A stretch of 10,590 bases of DNA from Proteocatella sp041738345 (GTDB lineage: Bacteria; Bacillota; Clostridia; Peptostreptococcales; Filifactoraceae). A program made the translations under genes and the position numbers. The DNA is taken from contig JBGSPX010000005.1 of the NCBI GenBank assembly GCA_041738345.1, positions 1 through 10,590 of the forward strand, in the 5' to 3' direction. Under the pieces are notes generated by a model that saw nothing but the letters and a program-made list of their open reading frames with translations, did not search any database and had not been told where the DNA came from. How positions within the stretch are numbered: position 1 is the stretch's first letter; each line of letters begins with the position of its first letter. Below, piece after piece: positions 1 to 5,757 of this stretch.

Positions 1-67
1 AGCCTGACAGATAGTCGGTACATGCTTTTATTTTTTCTTCAACAGTATAACTTGATTTTCTAGACAT
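1..67 (-). CDS. IS3-family transposase OrfA, N-terminal fragment (partial)
   Basis: The visible 22 codons read MSRKSSYTVEEKIKACTDYL plus SG. The pattern of a basic start, then Y-(S/T)-x-E-E-K-(I/L)-K-A-x-x-x-Y-L-x-G, is the first helix of the helix-turn-helix domain of IS150-type OrfA proteins, which bind the element's terminal repeats. The ATG at 67-65 is preceded by a strong SD, GGAGGTGGG (84-76), 8 nt upstream. The gene runs off the left edge, so it is unknown whether it is intact or frameshifts into an orfB with a DDE domain. A generic HTH regulator is possible but less likely given the terminal-repeat-like sequence upstream. Confidence 0.72.
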   Translation of the reverse strand, partial: MSRKSSYTVEEKIKACTDYLSG

Positions 68-137
68 AATAAAATCCCACCTCCATAGATAAATGAAATT
101 TAATTATTTCATATGTCTACTTAAGTGGGATTATATC
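68..137 (-). promoter_or_regulatory. Long imperfect hairpin over the transposase SD (read-through translation block)
   Basis: Read on the minus strand, AATCCCAC (132-125) is the exact complement of GTGGGATT (80-73), which overlaps the SD. ATGAAAT (112-106) is the exact complement of ATTTCAT (99-93), leaving a 6-nt loop at 105-100. Between these two stems 116-119 pair with 89-86, and 123-124 pair with 82-81 including one G-U. Outside them 134-136 pair with 71-69 and 137 with 68. The leader therefore folds as one interrupted hairpin that ends immediately before the start codon and includes most of the SD. Blocking translation of transcripts that enter an IS from outside is known for several elements; applying it here is inference. 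Confidence 0.6.
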
Positions 138-138
138 A
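130..138 (-). promoter_or_regulatory. Extended -10 promoter inside the IS left end
   Basis: The minus strand reads TGATATAAT from 138 to 130, a perfect TGnTATAAT extended -10 element. No good -35 is visible 17 bp upstream, where there is only an A tract derived from the corA end. Transcription would start near 123-122, downstream of the anti-SD arm at 132-125, so RNA from this promoter would lack that arm and leave the transposase SD open. Confidence 0.5.
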
Positions 139-159
139 AAGTCCAAACTCTTTTTTTTG

Positions 160-1101
160 TTAAAACAATTTTTTCTTAAACATAAATATTGTAAATACTA
201 ATGTAATTACAATTGTATAAATTAATACAAATAGAAATCCATGAGGATTTTCAGCCAAAGGGACAGGTACGTTCATTCCCATAAAACTAGCTACTATTGT
301 AGGTATTGCAAGGATAATTGTAAGTGAAGTAAGCAGTTTCATTACTATATTAAGATTGTTAGATATTATAGAACCGACAACACCCATAGTACCATTTAAA
401 ATATTACTGTAAGTTTGAGACATATCAATAGCCTGCTTGTTTTCTATTATTACATCTTCAAGTAAATCTTTATCATCAGAATACTGTTTAATCACATCAA
501 GTCTCATCATCTTTTCGAATACAACTTCGTTTGCTTTAAGTGATGTAGTAAAATAAACCAATGATTTTTCAAGGGATAATAGTTGTAGAAGTTCTTCATT
601 TTTCATGGACTTATGAAGTTCTTTTTGGATGCTCTCACTTATTCTATCAATTTGTTTTAGATAAAACAAATAATAAGTTGCATTTTTATACATTATTTGA
701 AGAATTATTCTGGTTTTTTTAGCAGTATGAAAGCCTTTTACTCTCATTTTAATAAAATCATTTAAAAGTTTTATTTCTTTAGTAGATACGGTGATTATAG
801 CTTCTTCTGCGATTACGATGCCAATTGGGATTGTGCCATATATCCTAGAACCTTCTAAGGTGACATCTTCAAATGGAATAGGTACGTCTATAATAAAAAG
901 CGTACTTTCATCCTCAACATCTATACGAGGGCTTTCTTCATCGTCAAGGGCTGCTTTAAGGTGACTTTCTTCTATGTTATATCGAAGCCTTATATTTGCA
1001 AGTTCTTCTTGAGTTGGATTTATCATATTTATCCAAACTCCATCTTCAAACGCATGAATTTCTTTGGTAACATCATTTAAGCTTTTGTATATTTTTACCA
1101 T
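160..1101 (-). CDS. corA: CorA-family magnesium/divalent cation channel
   Basis: This 313-aa protein has the layout of CorA/MIT transporters: a soluble alpha/beta N-terminal domain (about 1-240) with a long helical region (about 140-235), then two C-terminal membrane helices (about 252-274 and 287-307) joined by a short loop. The diagnostic Gly-Met-Asn signature is at 275-277 (MGMNVPVP), and a basic KKK tail follows the second helix. CorA forms a pentameric channel for Mg2+ (also Co2+ or Ni2+) in the cytoplasmic membrane. The ATG at 1101-1099 has an SD GGGAG (1113-1109) at 7-nt spacing, starting just after the ppaC stop (1117-1115), so the two genes are surely co-transcribed. No terminator is visible between its stop and the IS tip, so transcripts may enter the IS. 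Ion specificity cannot be read from the sequence. Confidence 0.92.
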   Translation of the reverse strand: MVKIYKSLNDVTKEIHAFEDGVWINMINPTQEELANIRLRYNIEESHLKAALDDEESPRIDVEDESTLFIIDVPIPFEDVTLEGSRIYGTIPIGIVIAEEAIITVSTKEIKLLNDFIKMRVKGFHTAKKTRIILQIMYKNATYYLFYLKQIDRISESIQKELHKSMKNEELLQLLSLEKSLVYFTTSLKANEVVFEKMMRLDVIKQYSDDKDLLEDVIIENKQAIDMSQTYSNILNGTMGVVGSIISNNLNIVMKLLTSLTIILAIPTIVASFMGMNVPVPLAENPHGFLFVLIYTIVITLVFTIFMFKKKLF

Positions 1102-1114
1102 TTAACTGCTCCCA

Positions 1115-2740
1115 TCAAGGTTTACTATTTAGTTCAGATAGTATTTGTGGTATTATTTGTTTTTTTCGAGATACAATATCTTTTATAAAATCGCCTTGTG
1201 CGTTGTTACACCCAAATGCACGAGATATAAAATTATCATCGTTACAATAATAATACAAAGACGAACCTTCTTTAATTATATCAGTAACCGCAAGAAGATA
1301 CATGAAATAATTTTTTGATTCACTTTCTTTTTTCATTTTTTCTAAAATTTCATCTAAATTTTTATTTATATAATCAAGATCTGATGTGAAAAATTGAGAA
1401 ACTCTAAATTTTTCATTTACATTAGTAAATTCCTTAGAATCAGTATAAAGAAGTTCTTCTATAGTTAAGCCCTCTGTAGAACATGCCGCCTTGTACATAT
1501 TTGAAAAATGTATTTCTAAATCCAAATTAGTTATTTTATTTAGTTCCCTAACCGCAGTTATATCAAAATGTGTACAGGTAGGTGATTTGAAATATAAAGT
1601 ATCCGAAAGTATTCCACTTATAAGAAGACCTGCTATATCATATGGAATTTCTATATTATTTATGTTGAATTGCTGATATACAATTGTGCAAGTTGAACCG
1701 ACTGGATAATTTATAAAGTGAATAGGTTCAATTGAGGTAAGTCCTCCAAGTTTATGATGATCTATTATTTCAAGTATGTGAGCTTCATTTAGACCATATA
1801 CGCTTTGATTTTCTTCATTATGGTCTACAAGTATGACGTTTTTCTTTGAAGTAGCATACATGGATTTTCGGTCTATAAGTCCTAAATATTTACCTGCAGC
1901 ATCAACTATAGGATAATTTCTATAGTTTGTATTTGAAATTTCTTCTTTAACATCAGTTAGATAATCGTCAACGCACAGTTTTAAAATATCATGTTTTTTC
2001 ATGATGTTTTTAACTGAATTGCACTGTTGAATCAATTTACTTACCTCATAAGTATTTTTATGAGTTTGGATAATTGAAACTGAATTTGATTCAGCTAAAT
2101 CAATAATAGATTCTGGAATTTCGGTATCGCTACAAATTATTATTAAACCAGTTTTCCATTTTATAAGTCTTTCTATCAAATCAAATACATCGCCAGTTAT
2201 AACAATATCTTCATGATTATAGGGAACATCTATAGATTGATAGTATTCAGTAGCTACAGAAATTTTCCCCTTGATTTCAGAAGTATTATTAAGCCCAGCT
2301 GCTACAAGTACATTAGCTTCTAATTGAATCAATAAGTTGTTGAAGATAGAATTTAATAAGGTGAAATCGCCCTTTATAAGTTCCATTGCAATGTCTCTTA
2401 CACTTAGAATTCCTTTTAAATAATTATTTTCATCAGTAATAGCTATAGTGTTAAGCTTGTTTTGATCCATCATCTTAAATGCTTTAAGATAAGAATTATT
2501 TTCATCAATTGGTATAGATTTGTAAAACGGAGTATCTTTTACCTGTGATTTTACATCGTTAAGAATTTCAGGTTGAGGTACATTAAAAAAATCTAACACA
2601 TAGTTTGCTTCATTTTTTATATCACCTAAAACCTTAGGTTCAGTTTTTTCATTTAGTCTATTTTTTAAATAAGAATATGCAATTGCACTGCATACAGAAT
2701 CTGTATCTGGGTTCTTATGCCCAAAAATTAATGTTTTCAT
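1115..2740 (-). CDS. ppaC: Manganese-dependent family II inorganic pyrophosphatase with CBS and DRTGG domains
   Basis: This cytoplasmic 541-aa enzyme hydrolyses PPi to two phosphates. The DHH catalytic domain is split. Its first part carries GHKNPDTDSVCSA (7-19, metal ligands His8, Asp12, Asp14), and the rest resumes at VDHNE (305-309) with DHH at 327-329. The C-terminal DHHA2 domain ends with the substrate-binding SRKKQ motif (524-528). About 180 extra residues are inserted after the first part: CBS1 (about 64-125), a DRTGG-like domain (about 135-240) and CBS2 (about 244-300). Simple family II enzymes are near 310 aa, so this is the long, nucleotide-regulated CBS-PPase type. By family knowledge AMP/ADP inhibit and ATP or diadenosine polyphosphates activate. 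The SD AGGAGGG (2754-2748) supports the ATG at 2740. It is the first gene of an operon with corA. Confidence 0.93.
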   Translation of the reverse strand: MKTLIFGHKNPDTDSVCSAIAYSYLKNRLNEKTEPKVLGDIKNEANYVLDFFNVPQPEILNDVKSQVKDTPFYKSIPIDENNSYLKAFKMMDQNKLNTIAITDENNYLKGILSVRDIAMELIKGDFTLLNSIFNNLLIQLEANVLVAAGLNNTSEIKGKISVATEYYQSIDVPYNHEDIVITGDVFDLIERLIKWKTGLIIICSDTEIPESIIDLAESNSVSIIQTHKNTYEVSKLIQQCNSVKNIMKKHDILKLCVDDYLTDVKEEISNTNYRNYPIVDAAGKYLGLIDRKSMYATSKKNVILVDHNEENQSVYGLNEAHILEIIDHHKLGGLTSIEPIHFINYPVGSTCTIVYQQFNINNIEIPYDIAGLLISGILSDTLYFKSPTCTHFDITAVRELNKITNLDLEIHFSNMYKAACSTEGLTIEELLYTDSKEFTNVNEKFRVSQFFTSDLDYINKNLDEILEKMKKESESKNYFMYLLAVTDIIKEGSSLYYYCNDDNFISRAFGCNNAQGDFIKDIVSRKKQIIPQILSELNSKP

Positions 2741-2759
2741 AATAAATCCCTCCTAGCAT

Positions 2760-2788
2760 ATTATACCAATCATATCAATTTTTTTCAA
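2760..2788 (-). promoter_or_regulatory. Promoter of the ppaC-corA operon
   Basis: On the minus strand TTGAAA (2788-2783) is followed after exactly 17 bp by TATAAT (2765-2760), with TGG (2768-2766) completing an extended -10. This is a near-consensus SigA promoter. The predicted start near 2753 falls inside the SD, giving a 5' leader of only about 13 nt. Confidence 0.75.
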
Positions 2789-2804
2789 TTTTAATATAGC
2801 TAAC

Positions 2805-2824
2805 TAGTGCAATTTAGTGCAATT
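2805..2824. repeat. Perfect tandem 10-bp repeat in the divergent control region
   Basis: TAGTGCAATT occurs twice back to back (2805-2814 and 2815-2824) and is followed by a degenerate third copy starting TATTGTATAA. The 10-bp period puts the copies on the same face of the helix. It lies between the ppaC promoter and the extended -10 of the CNNM-type gene, so it could be a repressor or activator site. No regulator can be named. Confidence 0.5.
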
Positions 2825-2829
2825 TATTG

Positions 2830-2887
2830 TATAATTTAAATCATCAGGAAAAAAATTGAACAATATTAAGACGATTATTGCTATAAT
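2830..2887 (+). promoter_or_regulatory. Promoter(s) of the CNNM/CorC-type gene
   Basis: TGCTATAAT at 2879-2887 is a perfect extended -10. Its best upstream partner, TTGAAC (2856-2861), is 20 bp away, too long for a normal -35, so this would be an extended -10 promoter. It would start near 2894 and give a leader of about 14 nt containing the SD AAGGAG. A second perfect TATAAT lies at 2830-2835, directly behind the tandem repeats, but has a weak -35 region. Confidence 0.55.
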
Positions 2888-2907
2888 TGTTATATAAGGA
2901 GAATAAA

Positions 2908-4167
2908 ATGGACACGAGTACATATGTACAGTTGGCGTTATTAATAATATTAATTATTTTTTCAGGTTTTTTTTCAGCTTCAGAAACTTCACTTATGTCT
3001 CTTAGTAAAATAAGATTAAAGCATATGGTGGAGTCAGATGTGAAAAATGCTAAAATTATAGAGAAGTTATTAAGCAAGCCTAATAATATGTTAGGCGCAA
3101 TATTACTTGGAAATAATGCAGTGAATATAGGGGCATCTTCAGTTGCAACTGCACTAGCAATATCAATTTTTGGAAGTAGTGGAATAGGTTTTGCTACGCT
3201 TATCATGACTATTCTTATTCTTATTTTTGGAGAAATAACTCCAAAAAGTTTAGCTATGCAGTATACTGAAAAATTTGCATTACTAGTTGCACCAATAATA
3301 AATTTCCTTGCAGTGTTATTTTCACCAATAGTACATGTTTTAACTAAAATCACAAATTTTTTTATAAGACTTTTGGGTGGCGTTCCCGATAATAAAAGAC
3401 CGTTTATAACACAAGAAGAGCTTAGAACTATTGTGGATGTATCAAGTCAAGAAGGAATTCTTGAAAATGAAGAAAAAGAAATGATTTACAATATATTTGA
3501 GTTTGGAGATTTAAGAGTTAGGGATGTAATGATCCAAAGAATGGATGTATTGGCGATTTCAAGAGATGCTACTTATGATGAAGTGTTAGTATCATTTAAT
3601 GAAAAAAAATTTTCAAGGCTTCCAGTATATGATGATACTATAGATAATATAGTGGGCATAATATACGCAAAAGATTTATTTTTTAATAATATCTCAGGGG
3701 TAGAACTTTCTGTGGATTTTAAAATTGAAGATTACATGAGAGACCCTCTTATGACTTTTGAATTTATAAAAATATCCGATTTCTTTAAACAAATGCAAAG
3801 AGATCGAAGTCATATAGCTATAGTGCTTGATGAATACGGTGGAGTGGCTGGGCTTATCACAATGGAAGATATTGTGGAAAGTATATTTGGAGAAATAAAT
3901 GATGAATTTGATGAAAGTTACGAAAGTGATGTTGAAGTAATAAAAGAAGATGAGTATGTAGTAAATGGTAATATTAAACTAGATGAATTAAATGATCTTA
4001 TAGGAACAAATTTTGAGTCTGAAGAATTTGAATCATTTGGTGGTTTTATAATAGGAATAATGGGAAGACTGCCTAAAAATGGAGAAGTAGTTCATTATTA
4101 TAGCTATAAATTTATAGTAGAACAGGTTTCAAAAAATAGAATTATAAAAGTAAGGATATTTACTTAA
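2908..4167 (+). CDS. CNNM/CorC (HlyC-CorC) family membrane protein, probable Mg2+ efflux
   Basis: A 419-aa membrane protein. The N-terminal CNNM (DUF21) domain (about 1-190) begins with a membrane helix and the signature SGFFSASETSL (19-29), and later shows GNNAVNI (68-74) and GEITPKS (108-114) between further hydrophobic helices. A CBS pair follows (about 204-265 and 273-330), with the family motif VLDEYGGVAGLITMEDI at 306-322. An acidic linker then leads to a CorC_HlyC domain (about 345-419). Bacterial CNNM/CorC homologues, such as MpfA of Firmicutes, take part in Mg2+ export and tolerance; older 'hemolysin' labels are probably misleading. The start is the ATG at 2908, 6 nt after AAGGAG (2896-2901). 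An upstream in-frame TTG at 2887 overlaps the -10 element and is unlikely. It is divergent from ppaC-corA. Confidence 0.9.
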   Translation: MDTSTYVQLALLIILIIFSGFFSASETSLMSLSKIRLKHMVESDVKNAKIIEKLLSKPNNMLGAILLGNNAVNIGASSVATALAISIFGSSGIGFATLIMTILILIFGEITPKSLAMQYTEKFALLVAPIINFLAVLFSPIVHVLTKITNFFIRLLGGVPDNKRPFITQEELRTIVDVSSQEGILENEEKEMIYNIFEFGDLRVRDVMIQRMDVLAISRDATYDEVLVSFNEKKFSRLPVYDDTIDNIVGIIYAKDLFFNNISGVELSVDFKIEDYMRDPLMTFEFIKISDFFKQMQRDRSHIAIVLDEYGGVAGLITMEDIVESIFGEINDEFDESYESDVEVIKEDEYVVNGNIKLDELNDLIGTNFESEEFESFGGFIIGIMGRLPKNGEVVHYYSYKFIVEQVSKNRIIKVRIFT

Positions 4168-4168
4168 A

Positions 4169-4465
4169 ATGGAAAAAATAAAAGAATATTTTGTGTATAT
4201 TTTAGAATGCTCAGATAAAACGTTATACACAGGGTATACAGTAGATATTAAGCGTAGGCTCTTAGAGCACAATCAAGCTAGAGGTGCAAAATATACAAGA
4301 GGAAGACTTCCTGTAAAATTAGTATATTTAGAACAGTACAATTCAATTTCATCAGCTCTAAAAAGAGAGTTTGAAATAAAAAGTAAAACCAAAAAACAAA
4401 AAATGCAACTATTAAGTAGTGGAAATGGGGGAATTTCAATTGAAGAAATTTTTAGTGATAGATAG
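4169..4465 (+). CDS. GIY-YIG nuclease-superfamily protein (UPF0213, YhbQ/YazA type)
   Basis: A 98-aa single-domain protein of the size typical for the YhbQ/YazA group. It has the GIY-YIG core as VYI (9-11) and YTG (20-22), the conserved Arg in DIKRRLLEHN (near 29-30), and the probable metal-binding Glu67 in KREFEIK. The rest of the fold is followed by a short Lys-rich stretch (71-78). By superfamily knowledge these residues allow metal-dependent DNA cleavage, but the cellular role of this small stand-alone group is unsettled. The ATG follows the CNNM-type gene's stop by one base. Its likely SD, AAGGA (4152-4156), lies inside that gene at a rather long 12-nt spacing, so translational coupling is likely. 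Its 3' end overlaps the next gene by 26 bp. Confidence 0.88.
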   Translation: MEKIKEYFVYILECSDKTLYTGYTVDIKRRLLEHNQARGAKYTRGRLPVKLVYLEQYNSISSALKREFEIKSKTKKQKMQLLSSGNGGISIEEIFSDR

Positions 4466-4874
4466 TAGTGTGTTACCCGATGTATTTGAAAAAGTCCTTA
4501 CGGCAAAAGAACTTTTAAGAACAAATAGTGTAAAAGGTATATCTGAGGCGGTAAAAAAAGTCGATATATCAAGAAGTACTTTTTATAAGTATAAAGATTA
4601 TGTATTTAGTTTATCAGAAGGTATGGTTGGGAATAAAGCCATTCTTTCATTTTTATTAAAAGATGAACGTGGAACACTGTCTCCAATTTTAAGGTTTTTA
4701 TCAGATAACCATGTAAATATATTGACAATAAACCAGGATTTACCAATAAATAAGATTGCAAATGTATCAATTACAATCGAAATTTCAAAAATGGAAACAG
4801 ATATAAATACTTTAGTAGAAGAATTAAAAAGCTTAAGTGGTGTAGTGAAAGCGGAGTTACTAGCTTTAGAATAA
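4440..4874 (+). CDS. pheB: PheB/UPF0735 ACT-domain protein
   Basis: With the TTG at 4440 the product is MKKFLVIDSSVLPDVFEKVL..., 144 aa, matching the usual start and length of UPF0735/PheB proteins. A GGGGGA tract (4427-4432) lies 7 nt upstream. The in-frame GTG at 4419 and ATG at 4425 have no well-placed SD and would add a tail atypical for the family. Residues about 31-56 (SVKGISEAVKKVDISRSTFYKYKDYVF) resemble a helix-turn-helix. Residues about 68-144 form an ACT domain, a fold that usually binds amino acids. The family is often found with aromatic or Thr/Met biosynthesis genes. Here it is followed after 17 bp by DAHP synthase, so an aromatic amino-acid sensor role is plausible but inferred. 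The old 'chorismate mutase' label for PheB is not supported by any visible catalytic motif. Confidence 0.82.
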   Translation: MKKFLVIDSSVLPDVFEKVLTAKELLRTNSVKGISEAVKKVDISRSTFYKYKDYVFSLSEGMVGNKAILSFLLKDERGTLSPILRFLSDNHVNILTINQDLPINKIANVSITIEISKMETDINTLVEELKSLSGVVKAELLALE

Positions 4875-4891
4875 TGTAGGTGAGAAATATA

Positions 4892-5659
4892 ATGATAAAA
4901 AATGACTTTAAAAAAATACCCCCTAAAAAATTAGCGGAATTTTATAATAAGGAACATAATAAGATAATAATAGCAGGTCCTTGCTCTATAGAATCAGAGG
5001 AACAATTAAGAACAATTGCAGAATTTGTAAAGTCTCAAGGAGCAACAGTCTTAAGAGGTGGAGCGTATAAGCCAAGAACTTCAAATCGAGATTTTCAAGG
5101 ATTAAAAAGAGAAGGCTTAGAAATACTTTCTAGAGTGAGGAATGAAATAGGAATAAAAGTTATTACAGAAGCTATAGATACAGAATCTCTAGAAAGTGTA
5201 GCTATGGTTAGCGATATAATTCAAATTGGTTCAAGAAACATGCAAAACTTTACCCTTCTTAGAGAAGCCGGTAAATATAAAAAACCAATTTTGTTAAAAC
5301 GTGGAATGGCAGCGACTATATACGAATGGATAAGAGCAGCAGAATATATATATGAATCTGGAAATTCAGACATAATAATGTGTGAAAGAGGAATAAGAAC
5401 TTTTAATGATTATACTAGAAATACAATGGATATAGCAGCAATTCCTATAATAAAAAAAGAAACAGGGCTAACAGTTATTGCAGATCCAAGTCATGGAACT
5501 GGAATAAGAGAGCTTGTAGCCCCAATGGCATACGCTTCTTTGGCAGCAGGTGCGGATGGACTTATAATAGAAGTTCATCATAATCCAGAAGAAGCGCTTT
5601 CAGATAAAGAACAAACGCTTGATTTTAAAGAGTTTAAAGAACTAATGGAAAAAATTTAA
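4892..5659 (+). CDS. aroF: 3-deoxy-7-phosphoheptulonate (DAHP) synthase, type I short form
   Basis: A 255-aa cytoplasmic (beta/alpha)8-barrel enzyme that joins phosphoenolpyruvate and erythrose-4-phosphate, the first step of the shikimate pathway. Visible motifs are AGPCSIES (28-35, metal ligand Cys31), GGAYKPRTS (56-64, phosphate binding), QIGSRNMQN (111-119), LLKRGM (134-139), ADPSHGTG (197-204, His201), IEVHHNPE (226-233, Glu227) and the SDKEQ motif (237-241, Asp238 as fourth metal ligand). It is of the KDO8P-synthase-like subgroup but lacks an N-terminal ferredoxin-like or C-terminal chorismate-mutase regulatory domain, so it is essentially the bare barrel. The ATG at 4892 sits 7 nt after AGGTGAG (4878-4884). 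The in-frame GTG at 4880 is part of that SD and is rejected as a start. A palindrome overlaps its stop codon. Confidence 0.93.
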   Translation: MIKNDFKKIPPKKLAEFYNKEHNKIIIAGPCSIESEEQLRTIAEFVKSQGATVLRGGAYKPRTSNRDFQGLKREGLEILSRVRNEIGIKVITEAIDTESLESVAMVSDIIQIGSRNMQNFTLLREAGKYKKPILLKRGMAATIYEWIRAAEYIYESGNSDIIMCERGIRTFNDYTRNTMDIAAIPIIKKETGLTVIADPSHGTGIRELVAPMAYASLAAGADGLIIEVHHNPEEALSDKEQTLDFKEFKELMEKI

Positions 5660-5688
5660 AGGATATCCTTTAAATTTTTTACTTTTTT
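5652..5688 (+). terminator. Likely intrinsic terminator after aroF
   Basis: Bases 5652-5677 form a perfect 26-bp palindrome centred on GGATATCC (5661-5668), whose left arm includes the aroF stop codon. The right arm runs into TTTTTT (5675-5680), then ACTTTTTT. The folded stem would be about 11 bp around an ATAT loop. It is AT-rich, with only two G-C pairs, so its efficiency is uncertain. Confidence 0.55.
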
Positions 5689-5700
5689 GTGTCAAAAAAG
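5682..5700. repeat. Second small inverted repeat between aroF and dnaG
   Basis: CTTTTTTG (5682-5689) and CAAAAAAG (5693-5700) are perfect complements separated by TGT. The hairpin directly follows the palindrome. It could act as a terminator for transcription in the opposite direction or be part of a tandem terminator. The rest of the gap to dnaG (5701-5757) contains only a weak TATTAT (5729-5734) and the dnaG SD. Confidence 0.4.
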
Positions 5701-5757
5701 AAGGAAAATAAGAACATTTGTAGAATTGTATTATTGAGAAGTTGAACGGAGATTGAT

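Larger units (their letters stand above)
1..145 (-). mobile_element. Left end of an IS3-family (IS150-like) insertion sequence, cut by window edge
   Basis: On the minus strand the sequence begins with TGGACTTTGATATAATCCCA at 145-126, continues with a TAGACA motif near 119-114, and after a short leader reaches the SD and start codon of an OrfA-type transposase at 67. A TG tip, about 30 bp of terminal sequence ending in a (G)TAGACA-like motif, and orfA starting some 75-80 bp inside are the usual layout of IS150-group elements (family knowledge). The tip lies 14 bp beyond the corA stop codon, so the element sits just downstream of corA in the same orientation. The exact tip and any target-site duplication cannot be confirmed because the other end is outside the window. 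Confidence 0.65.

Noticed and set aside
1491..1676. Short plus-strand open frame inside ppaC
   Set aside because: Antisense to conserved DHH-domain codons, with no recognisable protein; coding-shadow artefact.
2887..2907. TTG 2887 as start of the CNNM-type gene
   Set aside because: It overlaps the extended -10 element and would place the strong SD AAGGAG inside the coding region; the ATG at 2908 fits the SD spacing.
2844..3353. 169-aa open frame on the minus strand opposite the CNNM-type gene
   Set aside because: It lies antisense to the conserved DUF21 domain and runs over the promoter region; it has no family motifs. It is a shadow frame.
4880..4891. GTG 4880 as start of DAHP synthase
   Set aside because: The GTG is part of the SD AGGTGAG that serves the ATG at 4892, and it has no SD of its own.
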